The notes under the pieces were generated by a model. That model saw only the letters and a list, made by a program, of their open reading frames with translations. It was not told the origin of the DNA and did not search any database. From CAYNND01 sp964398775 (GTDB lineage Bacteria; Patescibacteriota; Minisyncoccia; Phycocordibacterales; UBA2100), in contig CAYNND010000006.1 in assembly GCA_964398775.1 (NCBI GenBank), positions 1 through 64,000 on the forward strand: a stretch of DNA of 64,000 nt, written 5' to 3'. How positions within the stretch are numbered: position 1 is the stretch's first letter; each line of letters opens with the position of its first letter. Shown in pieces: positions 47,982 through 55,853 of this stretch. The translations under genes were made by a program, and so were the position numbers.

Positions 47982-49136
47982 TTATTGTTCATCCTCTGTT
48001 GGAGCTTGTTTTTTTGTTGGGGTGATTGTGCAATTTGCTTTTGCGATAACGACTCTGTTGCGGCTACATCTGAGCTCGTATGTGGTTTTGCGAGTGGGGT
48101 GGATACTTACTGCACCGCGGAGTGCGCCTTTCGTTCTCCAGCGAGCATCAGCAGGTTTTGAGACTGCTCCTGATTTGGTAGAGCGACCTCCACATGAGAA
48201 GTGAATGCGGGTCTGTGAGCAATTCATTTTTGCGATAGTTTCGTCAGTACTCTCACTCCCTGCATTTGTGCTGCTTTTTGTGTCAGTTACGTCAAATATG
48301 TTCTTTTGTTTGGGTTGGTTTCCAGAAGATACGCCAACACCTTTTGTTGTCGGATTTCCACTTTGTTCTGAAGGTTGTGTTCCTGTCTGTGCTGTGGCCG
48401 GTGCTGTTTGAGGGGTATTCGTATTTCCGAATGAACTAGGTTGTTGCTGTGTTGCAAGTGGTGCAGGTGCTACGCCTGGCGTGCAGTTATATTTTCCGGA
48501 GGATGGATCGTACGAGCACTGCGCGCTGCCACTGTACGTGCACTGTGGGGCACAGCCGACGAATGGCATGTGCTGCTCAATTTTATTATCGATGCCGAAA
48601 TGATCTAAGTTCGGGTAGCGAACATTCGTAATCGGTGATGAGCCGCGAAGGTTTACTCCGGCATAACTTCCTGAGTTAGAAAAGAGTCCGACAGCTTGCA
48701 CGACGTTACCAGGTACGGTCCCGGCAGAGCCAGCACTCGGGTCAGCGACAACAAGTGCGCTCACGCGGACATTTTGACCTGCAAGTTGGCGTGTCAGCTG
48801 TATGGCGCGGTTTGCTCCTGCAGAGTGTCCGACGATAGCTATCGTTGCGTTCGGATTTTGTGCACGACGCTGCATGATGTATTGGTATGCTTCACTGACT
48901 TGTGTGTGTTCATATACTGCGCCTCCGAATTTCTGTATAGCGCTATCGACACCATCAGATGGATTTCTACCGCCAGTGACTGAACGAAGCCCACGAAAGC
49001 CAACCATAATGTCCACTTTTTGCTGTCCCTGCGCATCGTTCGCACTTTCTGTTGCGTACGGGTATGTAGAAAATGCGATGCCGCACAGAGCGAGTACGCC
49101 CAGAAATACGCATGCCCGCACTCTCCTAGAAGTCAT
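47982..49136 (-). CDS. exported alpha/beta-hydrolase-like protein with C-terminal Ig-like domain
   Basis: A 384-residue protein. Signal peptide 1-25 (V-L-A-L-C-G-I-A-F-S). The nucleophile elbow V-G-H-S-A-G (near residues 98-103) follows strand A-T-I-A-I, as in esterases and lipases, and D-P-S-A-G and L-D-H-F-G could supply Asp and His. Residues 215-300 are Pro/Gln/Thr-rich linker. The C-terminal 80 residues form a Cys-containing beta domain ending T-Y-E-L-R-C-S-x5-A-K-A-N-C-T-I. Start 49136 fits both a TAGTCT -10 (7 nt) and the signal peptide. Substrate unknown. Confidence 0.72.
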   Translation of the reverse strand: MTSRRVRACVFLGVLALCGIAFSTYPYATESANDAQGQQKVDIMVGFRGLRSVTGGRNPSDGVDSAIQKFGGAVYEHTQVSEAYQYIMQRRAQNPNATIAIVGHSAGANRAIQLTRQLAGQNVRVSALVVADPSAGSAGTVPGNVVQAVGLFSNSGSYAGVNLRGSSPITNVRYPNLDHFGIDNKIEQHMPFVGCAPQCTYSGSAQCSYDPSSGKYNCTPGVAPAPLATQQQPSSFGNTNTPQTAPATAQTGTQPSEQSGNPTTKGVGVSSGNQPKQKNIFDVTDTKSSTNAGSESTDETIAKMNCSQTRIHFSCGGRSTKSGAVSKPADARWRTKGALRGAVSIHPTRKTTYELRCSRNRVVIAKANCTITPTKKQAPTEDEQ

Positions 49137-49143
49137 ATCTATA

Positions 49144-49149
49144 AGACTA
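49144..49149 (-). promoter_or_regulatory. -10 box of the hydrolase gene, leaderless
   Basis: TAGTCT on the minus strand, 7 nt before the ATG at 49136. Confidence 0.4.
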
Positions 49150-49215
49150 TCGTGGTCTGCGCATATTGATAGTATGTTATGCACAAAAAGTCTTACTCAG
49201 TTTCAGCGCTGTTTT

Positions 49216-49224
49216 TGGTATACT
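49216..49224 (+). promoter_or_regulatory. extended -10 promoter of recO
   Basis: TGG-TATACT, 6 nt before GTG 49231. Its position favours GTG 49231 over the ATG at 49225, which directly abuts the -10. Confidence 0.55.
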
Positions 49225-49230
49225 ATGTGT

Positions 49231-49773
49231 GTGGCATATCATACGTACACAACACGTTCCTACATACTGAGTGCTGGGCAATATAGCGAACACGACGCAC
49301 TCTATACGTGCATCACTGATGAGTTTGGTGTGCTCCGTGCGCGCGCTACAGGCGTACGTAAAGAGGATTCTAAATTGCGCTACTCGCTCCAAGTGGGCGC
49401 TTGTGTATCACTTTCGCTTGTACAAGGAAGGGCTGGGTGGCGCATCACCGGTGCGGTACTCATACACGAGCCATCAAGAGCAACCATTACGCTGTTTGCT
49501 CGCCTTGGGAAATTAGCTGAGCGGCTCGTCCATGGACAGGAACGTAATGATGCACTCTTTGAAATATTTACTGCATGTAGGCAGGCGCAGGATGTGCGAA
49601 GTAGTGAACTCCTATTAGTCATACAGATGCTGGTTTCACTCGGCTATATACCGCCGTACATTATTGAAGGTATATTAGAAAAGCCTGAAACGGAGCGTAT
49701 CGCGTACATTGAGTCGCACCGCCCCATCTTATTGAAGACAGTAAACAATGCGCTCAACGCGAGCCATCTGTGA
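49231..49773 (+). CDS. recO: DNA repair protein RecO, short form
   Basis: A 180-residue protein that would load RecA with RecR. The N-terminal OB fold is recognisable: Y-H-T-Y-T-T-R-S-Y-I-L, Y-S-E-H-D-A-L-Y-T, L-R-A-R-A-T-G-V-R-K-E-D-S-K-L. Helices follow, with G-Y-I-P-P-Y near 145. Usual RecO is about 240 residues with a Cys zinc finger; that part is missing. GTG start at 49231 is selected by the -10 spacing (inference). Confidence 0.8.
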   Translation: MAYHTYTTRSYILSAGQYSEHDALYTCITDEFGVLRARATGVRKEDSKLRYSLQVGACVSLSLVQGRAGWRITGAVLIHEPSRATITLFARLGKLAERLVHGQERNDALFEIFTACRQAQDVRSSELLLVIQMLVSLGYIPPYIIEGILEKPETERIAYIESHRPILLKTVNNALNASHL

Positions 49774-49801
49774 ACACAGGAGATAGGGGAGCGCGTTTCG
49801 T

Positions 49802-49810
49802 TGCTATACT
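49802..49810 (+). promoter_or_regulatory. extended -10 promoter, leaderless
   Basis: TGC-TATACT, 6 nt before the ATG at 49817. Confidence 0.6.
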
Positions 49811-49816
49811 ACGAGT

Positions 49817-51775
49817 ATGCAGGATGACCTTCGGGGTGACCTCAACAATCAGTATGCAAATGCTGAATCGAAAACCAAAGCAGAGCACTTGAAAGAGCGG
49901 CTCTACTCGCGTGAGACTGAAGGTTTTTTGCCATGGCGTGCGCGAAAGAAGCTGGGGCTCGATAGACCGAAGATAGACACTGACTGGGCACAACCGAAAG
50001 AACTCCCAATCGATTTCACCCCGAAGAAAACTTCCTCAGCAGGTATCGCAATGTTTTTTGCAGCATCACTCATCTTTCTTATCGTTGCTGGCGCCTTTGC
50101 GCTCAATTATGTACGAACAAGTTCAGCGACCGTCTCTGCGTCTGAAATTGATTTGCAGGTGACAGGCCCACAGACGATTCTTGCGGGAGAAGTAATAGAG
50201 TTGCAGATTGTTGCAGCAAATCGCTCAGAAGGAACGCTTGACCTGACCGACTTAGTGATCGAATACCCAAAAGGTGCGCGCTCTGCTTCTGATTTCACTC
50301 AGGACCTTGTTGCGGATCGTCTCCCGATAGGTCGTCTCTCACCGCGCAGTATCCGTCGCGGTACCATCCGTGCTGTGCTCCTTGGGAAAGATGGAGACAG
50401 GCAGCACATCAAGCTGGCGCTTGAGTATCGCGTGAAAGGCGGTGATGTGATTTATACGAAAGAGACAGAATATACAGTACTACTGACAGCGGGTGCACTC
50501 ACCATTGCGGTTGATGCAAACAAAGAGGCGACAACGGGTCAAGAGACCGACCTGGAAGCGACAGTTACTTCGCACGCAGTGACGACGCTCCATGACGTCC
50601 TTTTGAAAGTGCAGTATCCATTTGGCTTTACCCAAACAGAAAGTGCACCGGAGGCAACGGCAGAAGGCATCTGGGAGCTCGGTGACTTTTTCCCTGGAGA
50701 GCAGCGTAAGGTACATATCCGTGGACGCATCGTCGGAGAAGATAACGATAAGCGCATCTTTAAGTTCAGCGCTGGAACGCGTATTAACAAAGAAAAAGTT
50801 GAACTTGAAACACCACTTATCGCATACAACCACTCACTTGCGGTGAAAGACCCATTCCTTGCAACTGAGCTGCTCATCAATGGAGAGCGACCAGAATTAT
50901 TTACCTTTCAGCCAGGAGTGCAGGCGCGTGGCGAGTTAAAGTTTAAAAATGCGCTCACTGTACCGATTACCGGCGCGACTATCGCGGTCACACTGGGCGG
51001 TACTGCGCTCAACAAAGCGGGAGTGAAAGTGGAGCATGGATTTTATCGCTCTACCGACAGTATCATTTTGTGGGACCAGCAAAGCAGTGAGCAGTTGAAG
51101 AGCATGACGCCGGGGAAATCAGGAACATTGAACTTCACCATCCAGACACTTCCAGAGGAAGAGTTGCAGCACGTCGACAACCCATCGGTCACTTTTGATT
51201 TGCATGCGGCTGGACGACGCTTGACCGAAAAAGGAGTGCCGGAAAACATGCAGGCAACATCAAGCCATGTTGCAAAGGTGGGAACAAAAGTCACTCTGAC
51301 TGCTGAAGGTAAGTACTTCACGTCACCATTTCCAAAGCGAGGACCACTACCGCCACGTGTTGAAGTCGAGACTATTTATGGCATTACGTTTGAGTTGAAA
51401 AATACAAGTAACCGTGTCGAAAACGCAGAGGTAACAGCTATCTTGCCACCAAATATACGTTGGACGGGAGTGCGCACTCCTGCTGCAGAAAATATTGTCT
51501 TTGATGACCGTCTCAACACTATTACATGGCATGTTGATTCCCTTATTTCCGGTGCAGGAGTTGCGGGTGAACCGTCACGCAGTGTTTCTTTTGCTATCGG
51601 ACTGGTGCCAAGTGCGAGTCAGTTGAATGAAGAACCAGATCTTGTCCGCAGCATTCGCTTCAAGGGAGTCGATACATTTACTGGTGACCCTATCGACCAA
51701 TCTATCACCAACGTCAACACACGCCTCACCGAAGATGGCTTCAATGAAAAATATGCTGATGTGGTACAACAGTAG
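49817..51775 (+). CDS. large membrane-anchored protein with repeated beta domains
   Basis: A 652-residue protein. A cytoplasmic N-terminus of about 75 residues rich in charged residues (K-A-E-H-L-K-E-R-L-Y-S-R-E-T-E) precedes one membrane helix (about residues 76-98, A-M-F-F-A-A-S-L-I-F-L-I-V-A-G). The outer region of 550 residues has at least four beta-sandwich domains of the CARDB/DUF11 kind, with repeated L-x-V-x-Y-P and G-x-x-R-x-V-x-I-x-G patterns. No enzyme motif. Such proteins coat or decorate cells. A single-gene unit by promoter and by the following S49 gene with its own leader. Confidence 0.75.
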   Translation: MQDDLRGDLNNQYANAESKTKAEHLKERLYSRETEGFLPWRARKKLGLDRPKIDTDWAQPKELPIDFTPKKTSSAGIAMFFAASLIFLIVAGAFALNYVRTSSATVSASEIDLQVTGPQTILAGEVIELQIVAANRSEGTLDLTDLVIEYPKGARSASDFTQDLVADRLPIGRLSPRSIRRGTIRAVLLGKDGDRQHIKLALEYRVKGGDVIYTKETEYTVLLTAGALTIAVDANKEATTGQETDLEATVTSHAVTTLHDVLLKVQYPFGFTQTESAPEATAEGIWELGDFFPGEQRKVHIRGRIVGEDNDKRIFKFSAGTRINKEKVELETPLIAYNHSLAVKDPFLATELLINGERPELFTFQPGVQARGELKFKNALTVPITGATIAVTLGGTALNKAGVKVEHGFYRSTDSIILWDQQSSEQLKSMTPGKSGTLNFTIQTLPEEELQHVDNPSVTFDLHAAGRRLTEKGVPENMQATSSHVAKVGTKVTLTAEGKYFTSPFPKRGPLPPRVEVETIYGITFELKNTSNRVENAEVTAILPPNIRWTGVRTPAAENIVFDDRLNTITWHVDSLISGAGVAGEPSRSVSFAIGLVPSASQLNEEPDLVRSIRFKGVDTFTGDPIDQSITNVNTRLTEDGFNEKYADVVQQ

Positions 51776-51826
51776 TCTCTACAGGAGGAACTAGATTCAT
51801 AGATAAAACTATGCGACCATGGACAG

Positions 51827-52669
51827 ATGCATCCAGCTCCAGCTCCATCTTCATTTAAAAAAAAGATTATTATTGTTGCGCTCGTACTACTCTCCTTTGG
51901 GATAGCACTTCTCGGGGCGACGGGGGAGACGGGCACATCTGCACTCGGTAAGTCGTGCAACGTTTCTGTTGTGCGCATCACAGGCTCGATGGCAGTCTCA
52001 CGGAAAGATGCGACGATTACTGTTCCTGCTGAAGGCGAGAGTTCACAATACACACCAGTTACATATGCGGATACTGTCGTCGAGCTGATTGAGGCTGCGG
52101 AAGCAGATGATGACATGAAAGCGATACTCTATATTGTAAACTCAGATGGTGGTACGACGGTATCAGGTGAGTACATAGCAAACGCTATTACCAGAAGCAC
52201 AAAGCCAAACGTCGCGGTGATTCTCGAGCGTTCACTCTCAGCAAGTATGATGGCGATAGCACCAATACAAAAGATTTTCGCATCACCGTATTCAAGTGTT
52301 GGTTCAATAGGTATCACCATGTCCTATTTCACTGAAGTTGAGAAAAATAAAAAAGAAGGCTATTCATTTGTGAGCCTGACATCAGTGCCAAGAAAAGATG
52401 TCGGTAACCCTGCACTCCCAGCCTCAGAAGATGATTTGAAATACATTCGCTCTATCTTAGAAGAAGACCAGAAGACTCTTGTCACGCAGGTCGCAGCGGC
52501 ACGTAAAAAGCCGGTGGAACAGATTCAGGCTGTAGCAGATGGTGGCTACATCAGTGTCAAAAAGGCGCTTGAAGTTGGGCTGGTGGATGCACTCGGTGAC
52601 ATGACCGATGCAAAGAAGTATCTCACTGAAAAAATAGGGGAGGAGGTAGTACTGTGCGAAGAGCAATAG
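51827..52669 (+). CDS. S49-family peptidase (signal peptide peptidase, SppA-like)
   Basis: A 280-residue protein with one N-terminal membrane helix (13-32). Residues 98-168 carry the S49 core: I-L-Y-I-V-N-S-D-G-G-T, then L-S-A-S-M-M-A with S140 as nucleophile, and V-G-S-I-G-I. K190 in S-V-P-R-K-D is the likely general base. Half-length S49 proteins such as this one degrade signal peptides left in the membrane. The ATG at 51827 is the only in-frame start before the helix; an AGGAGG at 51783 is too far to serve it. Confidence 0.87.
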   Translation: MHPAPAPSSFKKKIIIVALVLLSFGIALLGATGETGTSALGKSCNVSVVRITGSMAVSRKDATITVPAEGESSQYTPVTYADTVVELIEAAEADDDMKAILYIVNSDGGTTVSGEYIANAITRSTKPNVAVILERSLSASMMAIAPIQKIFASPYSSVGSIGITMSYFTEVEKNKKEGYSFVSLTSVPRKDVGNPALPASEDDLKYIRSILEEDQKTLVTQVAAARKKPVEQIQAVADGGYISVKKALEVGLVDALGDMTDAKKYLTEKIGEEVVLCEEQ

Positions 52670-52686
52670 GATATTTTATACAATGC

Positions 52687-52714
52687 TTGCACCTTTTTGT
52701 GGCTCTAGTAGAGT
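52687..52714 (+). promoter_or_regulatory. promoter of glyS, leaderless
   Basis: TTGCAC (52687-52692), 16-bp spacer, TAGAGT (52709-52714), 6 nt before the ATG at 52721. Confidence 0.65.
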
Positions 52715-52720
52715 ACGGGG

Positions 52721-54094
52721 ATGACAACGTCAATGGAAAATATCATCTCACTCTGCAAGCGCAGAGGCTTTATATACCAAGGTTCTGAAATATACGGTGG
52801 ACTTGCTGGGACCTGGGACTATGGGCCACTTGGCGTAGCGCTGAAGAAAAATATTGAAAATCTCTGGTGGAAACGGTTTGTCCTTGACCGCGAGAATATC
52901 TACGGTGTCGATGCGGCGATCCTTATGAACCAAGATGTCTGGAAGGCGAGTGGTCACGTCGGCGGTTTCTCTGACCCGCTCACTGAGGATTTGAAGACAA
53001 AGAAGCGCTATCGTGCAGATCACCTTCTTGAAGAAAACGGCATCGACCCGCGTGGCATGAACCTCGAGAAGATGGACGCTGTCATCAAGGAAAAGGGACT
53101 CAAGAGTCCCGAAGGAAACCCACTTGGTGATGTGCGTCAGTTCAACATGATGTTCAAGACGCATGCAGGTGCAACACAAGATGATGCATCCATCACGTAC
53201 CTCCGACCTGAGACAGCGGGCGGTATGTTTGTAAATTTTAAAAACATCATAGACTCATTCCACCCGAAATTACCGTTTGGTATGGCGCAAGTTGGAAAAG
53301 CGTTCCGCAATGAAATTGCGCCCCGCGATTTTATATTCCGTGTTCGTGAACTTGAGCAAATGGAGATTGAGTTTTTCGTAAAGCCTGATGACTGGAAACC
53401 ACACTTTGAAAGTTTCCAAAAAGAGCAGGTTGAGTTCCTCACCCAAGACCTCGGTCTGAACCCTTCGCACATCCATCAGGTGGAAATTGCAGCAGAGGAC
53501 AGAGCGCACTACTCAAAGTGGTCAGTCGATACTGAGTTCGATTTCCCGATGGGACAGAAGGAGCTCCTTGGTCTTGCGTACCGTACTGACTTCGACCTCA
53601 AGAGTCACACTGTTGCGAGTAAGGTGGACCTTTCATACTATGATGAGGAGACAAAGGAGCGATTTACACCACACTGTGTAGAGCCTACATTCGGTCTCGG
53701 TCGTCTTATGCTCGCAGTGCTCTCAGATGCGTATTGTGAGGATGAGCAAAATGGCGAGAAGCGTGTGTACCTCAAGTTTGATAAAAAAGTTGCACCTGTT
53801 AAGGCAGCTGTCTTTCCGCTCCTGAAGAATAAGCCTGAGCTTGTCACAAAAGCACGCGAAGTGTATGGCGCATTGAAGAGACAGATTCCACAGGTGATGT
53901 GGGATGACAATGGAAATATCGGTAAACGCTACCGACGGCAAGATGAGATAGGGACACCCTATTGTATCACTGTGGATTTTGATACGCTCGGGGAAAATCC
54001 TGAACATGCTGACACTGTCACGGTCCGTGACCGTGATACGGGTAAGCAAGAGCGAGTGCCGATTGCAAAACTAAAAGACTGGATAATAAACTAA
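52721..54094 (+). CDS. glyS: glycyl-tRNA synthetase, one-chain class II type
   Basis: A 457-residue alpha-2 type enzyme, the eukaryote/actinobacteria form rather than the two-subunit GlyQ/GlyS. Motif 1 region: I-Y-G-G-L-A-G-T-W-D-Y-G-P-L-G. Motif 2: F-R-N-E-I-A-P-R-D-F-I-F-R-V-R-E. Motif 3: E-P-T-F-G-L-G-R. The HGPT-like anticodon-binding domain runs from about residue 350 to the end. Own leaderless promoter and terminator. Confidence 0.95.
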   Translation: MTTSMENIISLCKRRGFIYQGSEIYGGLAGTWDYGPLGVALKKNIENLWWKRFVLDRENIYGVDAAILMNQDVWKASGHVGGFSDPLTEDLKTKKRYRADHLLEENGIDPRGMNLEKMDAVIKEKGLKSPEGNPLGDVRQFNMMFKTHAGATQDDASITYLRPETAGGMFVNFKNIIDSFHPKLPFGMAQVGKAFRNEIAPRDFIFRVRELEQMEIEFFVKPDDWKPHFESFQKEQVEFLTQDLGLNPSHIHQVEIAAEDRAHYSKWSVDTEFDFPMGQKELLGLAYRTDFDLKSHTVASKVDLSYYDEETKERFTPHCVEPTFGLGRLMLAVLSDAYCEDEQNGEKRVYLKFDKKVAPVKAAVFPLLKNKPELVTKAREVYGALKRQIPQVMWDDNGNIGKRYRRQDEIGTPYCITVDFDTLGENPEHADTVTVRDRDTGKQERVPIAKLKDWIIN

Positions 54095-54133
54095 ACAATA
54101 CTTCCCGAATCTGTCAATGTATGTGCAGAAAAG

Positions 54134-54156
54134 AGCGGATGTAAGCCGCTGTTTTT
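54134..54156 (+). terminator. terminator of glyS
   Basis: AGCGG, 7-nt loop, CCGCT, then GTTTTT. Confidence 0.7.
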
Positions 54157-54256
54157 CAGTGGTACCCCTGAAGCGGATAGTGAGAGTTGACTCTTGACGC
54201 AAGGAGGAGCAGGCTTCCGGGCGAAGTAAGCGCAAACAAAGCCTCGGGAGGGGCCC
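54157..54256 (+). other. leader region of the 30-residue membrane peptide
   Basis: No longer gene visible. Contains TTGACT/TTGACG -35-like sequences (near 54186-54198) and AGGAGG at 54201-54206 without a start after it. Confidence 0.35.
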
Positions 54257-54349
54257 ATGATGGCAGACTTCAAGAAACATCCGATTGTCTCAATTGCAGC
54301 GGGGGCAGCACTCGCATTCCTCACAGCGATAGTGTTCAATCTGGTGTGA
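54257..54349 (+). CDS. 30-residue single-helix membrane peptide
   Basis: Starts M-M-A-D-F-K-K-H-P and continues with one hydrophobic helix (I-V-S-I-A-A-G-A-A-L-A-F-L-T-A-I-V) ending F-N-L-V. GGGAGG lies 6 nt before the ATG, one of the best Shine-Dalgarno sites in the window. A GGGCAGC/GCTGCCC hairpin (54355-54380) follows. The form is that of small regulatory membrane proteins or type I toxins; which one cannot be said. Confidence 0.55.
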   Translation: MMADFKKHPIVSIAAGAALAFLTAIVFNLV

Positions 54350-54354
54350 CTGAC

Positions 54355-54380
54355 GGGCAGCATCCATGCGGAGGCTGCCC
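54355..54380 (+). terminator. hairpin after the 30-residue gene
   Basis: GGGCAGC-a-TCC-atgc-GGA-g-GCTGCCC: a 10-bp interrupted stem. No long T-run. Confidence 0.5.
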
Positions 54381-54436
54381 TGAATTTGTATACGGCTGTA
54401 AGAAAGTCTGTGCTCCATCGTCTCCACAGTTAGCTC

Positions 54437-54480
54437 GGGTACGTGAGATGTTCTCATGTACAATGTCGAGATACGTACCC
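54437..54480. repeat. inverted repeat upstream of the coiled-coil gene
   Basis: GGGTACGT (54437-54444) and ACGTACCC (54473-54480), with a further partial dyad between. Possible operator or transcript hairpin, lying 33 bp before the -10 of the next gene. Confidence 0.4.
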
Positions 54481-54512
54481 ACATGGCGTACCAATTTAGT
54501 ATTCATTAGTTT

Positions 54513-54518
54513 TACATT
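54513..54518 (+). promoter_or_regulatory. -10 box, leaderless
   Basis: TACATT, 6 nt before the ATG at 54525. Confidence 0.45.
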
Positions 54519-54524
54519 CATTAT

Positions 54525-55397
54525 ATGAACAAGCACATACTTATTACAGCCGGCATCATGGTACTTGCAACTGCAGGTATTGCATCAGCTCAGACCGACA
54601 CTGGCACACCAACTGCGCAGCCACCACAAAGTGCGCCGACAGTTGCTGCTCCAAACATGCCAGTACCTCCAGTACCACCACCTGCAAATGGTAAGGCAAA
54701 GAAGCGCATGGAGGAGTTCCAGCAGAACAGACAGCAGCGTCAGGAAGATCGCGGCGAGCGTCGAGAAGATCGTAGAGAAGACCGACAGAAAGTACAGGAA
54801 GTTCGAAAAGACCTTCGTGACGACCGCGGTGAGTTCCGAGAGAAAGTTCGGGAAGGACGCGAGGATATTCGAGAGGAAGGAAAGGCAGTTCGTGAAGATA
54901 TGAAGAATAAGATAAAAGCTGCAGAGACACCTGAGGCACGAAAGGCACTCAAAGACGAAATGAAGGACAAGCGAGAAGCACTTCAGGATAAACGACAGGA
55001 GTTTCGTGGCAAGGTGAAAGAGGAGCGCAAAGAGTTTGTGAAAAAGCATCTTGATATCGCTGGACAACGCTTTGGTGGGGTCATCAACCAGTTCAACACT
55101 ATCATTACGAAGTTGAATGAGTATGTTGCCAAGCGAAAGACCGAGGGAGCAAACACTGCAGATGCAGAGGCGGCGATAGCGGCAGCACAGACTACAGCAG
55201 GTACTGCAAAGACTGCGATAGCAAAGGTCAGTGAACTTTCTACGCAAGTTGGTACCGGCCAGGCTGATAAAGAGGGAATCAAGGCCGCAGTACAGGCAGC
55301 AAATGATGCTATCAAGGCAGCACATGCAGCACTCAAGACTGCAGGCGAAAAAGTTCGCGCATTGAAGCCAGCAACGACCACAACGACAACACAGTAA
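54525..55397 (+). CDS. exported highly charged coiled-coil protein
   Basis: A 290-residue protein. Signal peptide 1-22 (cleaved at A-S-A-Q), a Pro-rich linker (25-55), then about 115 residues almost wholly of Arg, Asp, Glu, Lys and Gln in repeats such as R-E-D-R-R-E-D-R. These form one long charged helix. Residues 175-285 are helical and Ala/Thr-rich (A-A-I-A-A-A-Q-T-T-A-G), and a poly-Thr tail ends the protein. No known domain. A periplasmic or surface spacer is likely; a metal- or polyanion-binding role is conceivable. Confidence 0.75.
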   Translation: MNKHILITAGIMVLATAGIASAQTDTGTPTAQPPQSAPTVAAPNMPVPPVPPPANGKAKKRMEEFQQNRQQRQEDRGERREDRREDRQKVQEVRKDLRDDRGEFREKVREGREDIREEGKAVREDMKNKIKAAETPEARKALKDEMKDKREALQDKRQEFRGKVKEERKEFVKKHLDIAGQRFGGVINQFNTIITKLNEYVAKRKTEGANTADAEAAIAAAQTTAGTAKTAIAKVSELSTQVGTGQADKEGIKAAVQAANDAIKAAHAALKTAGEKVRALKPATTTTTTQ

Positions 55398-55457
55398 TAT
55401 TTACACAGCGTCGCGCTCCGCCTCTAGGCGGAGCGCGTACGTATATTTTCATAACCT

Positions 55458-55778
55458 ATGAACAACCGTATAGTACTTATCGCTGCCGGCACGCTCATCG
55501 TCCTCGGCGTTTTTGCGTTTTTGTTTAACACATTCATGTCTTCTCCGCTTGAGCCCGTCGAGACGACGACTCCTGATACGACAACAGAAGTGATGCCACA
55601 AGAGGCAACATTTGAAGATGGTACTGTCGATACGACAGCACTCATTGGTGGCGAAGCAGAGGGGAAGCCAATAACGAATGTTGCTGAGGCGGTCCAAGCA
55701 ATCGACACTATGAACTTTGATGCACTCGATGCACAGCTTGCGGCAGACCTTGCTGATATTGAAGCATCGTTCGAGTAA
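55458..55778 (+). CDS. small membrane-anchored acidic protein
   Basis: A 106-residue protein with one N-terminal helix (residues 5-26, V-L-I-A-A-G-T-L-I-V-L-G-V-F). A Thr/Pro/Glu-rich stretch and an acidic helical end (D-A-L-D-A-Q-L-A-A-D-L-A-D-I-E) follow. No motif. It lies 60 nt after the coiled-coil gene with a TATATT -10-like site 11 nt before the start. Could be a partner of its neighbour. Confidence 0.7.
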   Translation: MNNRIVLIAAGTLIVLGVFAFLFNTFMSSPLEPVETTTPDTTTEVMPQEATFEDGTVDTTALIGGEAEGKPITNVAEAVQAIDTMNFDALDAQLAADLADIEASFE

Positions 55779-55795
55779 GAACTCGATTCATAAAC

Positions 55796-55822
55796 AAAAA
55801 GTGCCCTTTCAGGGCACTTTTT
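55796..55822 (+). terminator. terminator after the small acidic protein
   Basis: AAAAAGTGCCCT, TTC, AGGGCACTTTTT. Confidence 0.9.
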
Positions 55823-55840
55823 GTACCCACCTTTCTGAGG

Positions 55841-55846
55841 TATGAT
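55841..55846 (+). promoter_or_regulatory. -10 box of the AI-2E-family gene, leaderless
   Basis: TATGAT, 7 nt before the ATG at 55854. This makes an upstream ATG at 55842, inside the -10, unlikely. Confidence 0.5.
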
Positions 55847-55853
55847 GCATAGC

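Noticed and set aside
51811..51858. 15-codon frame after AGGAGG, ahead of the S49 gene
   Set aside because: The AGGAGG lies 22 nt from its ATG and the Ser-run peptide overlaps the real gene; too weak to call.
54585..55325. 246-codon minus-strand frame opposite the coiled-coil gene
   Set aside because: Leu/Ser/Cys-rich translation produced by the repetitive Arg/Glu codons of the real gene on the other strand.
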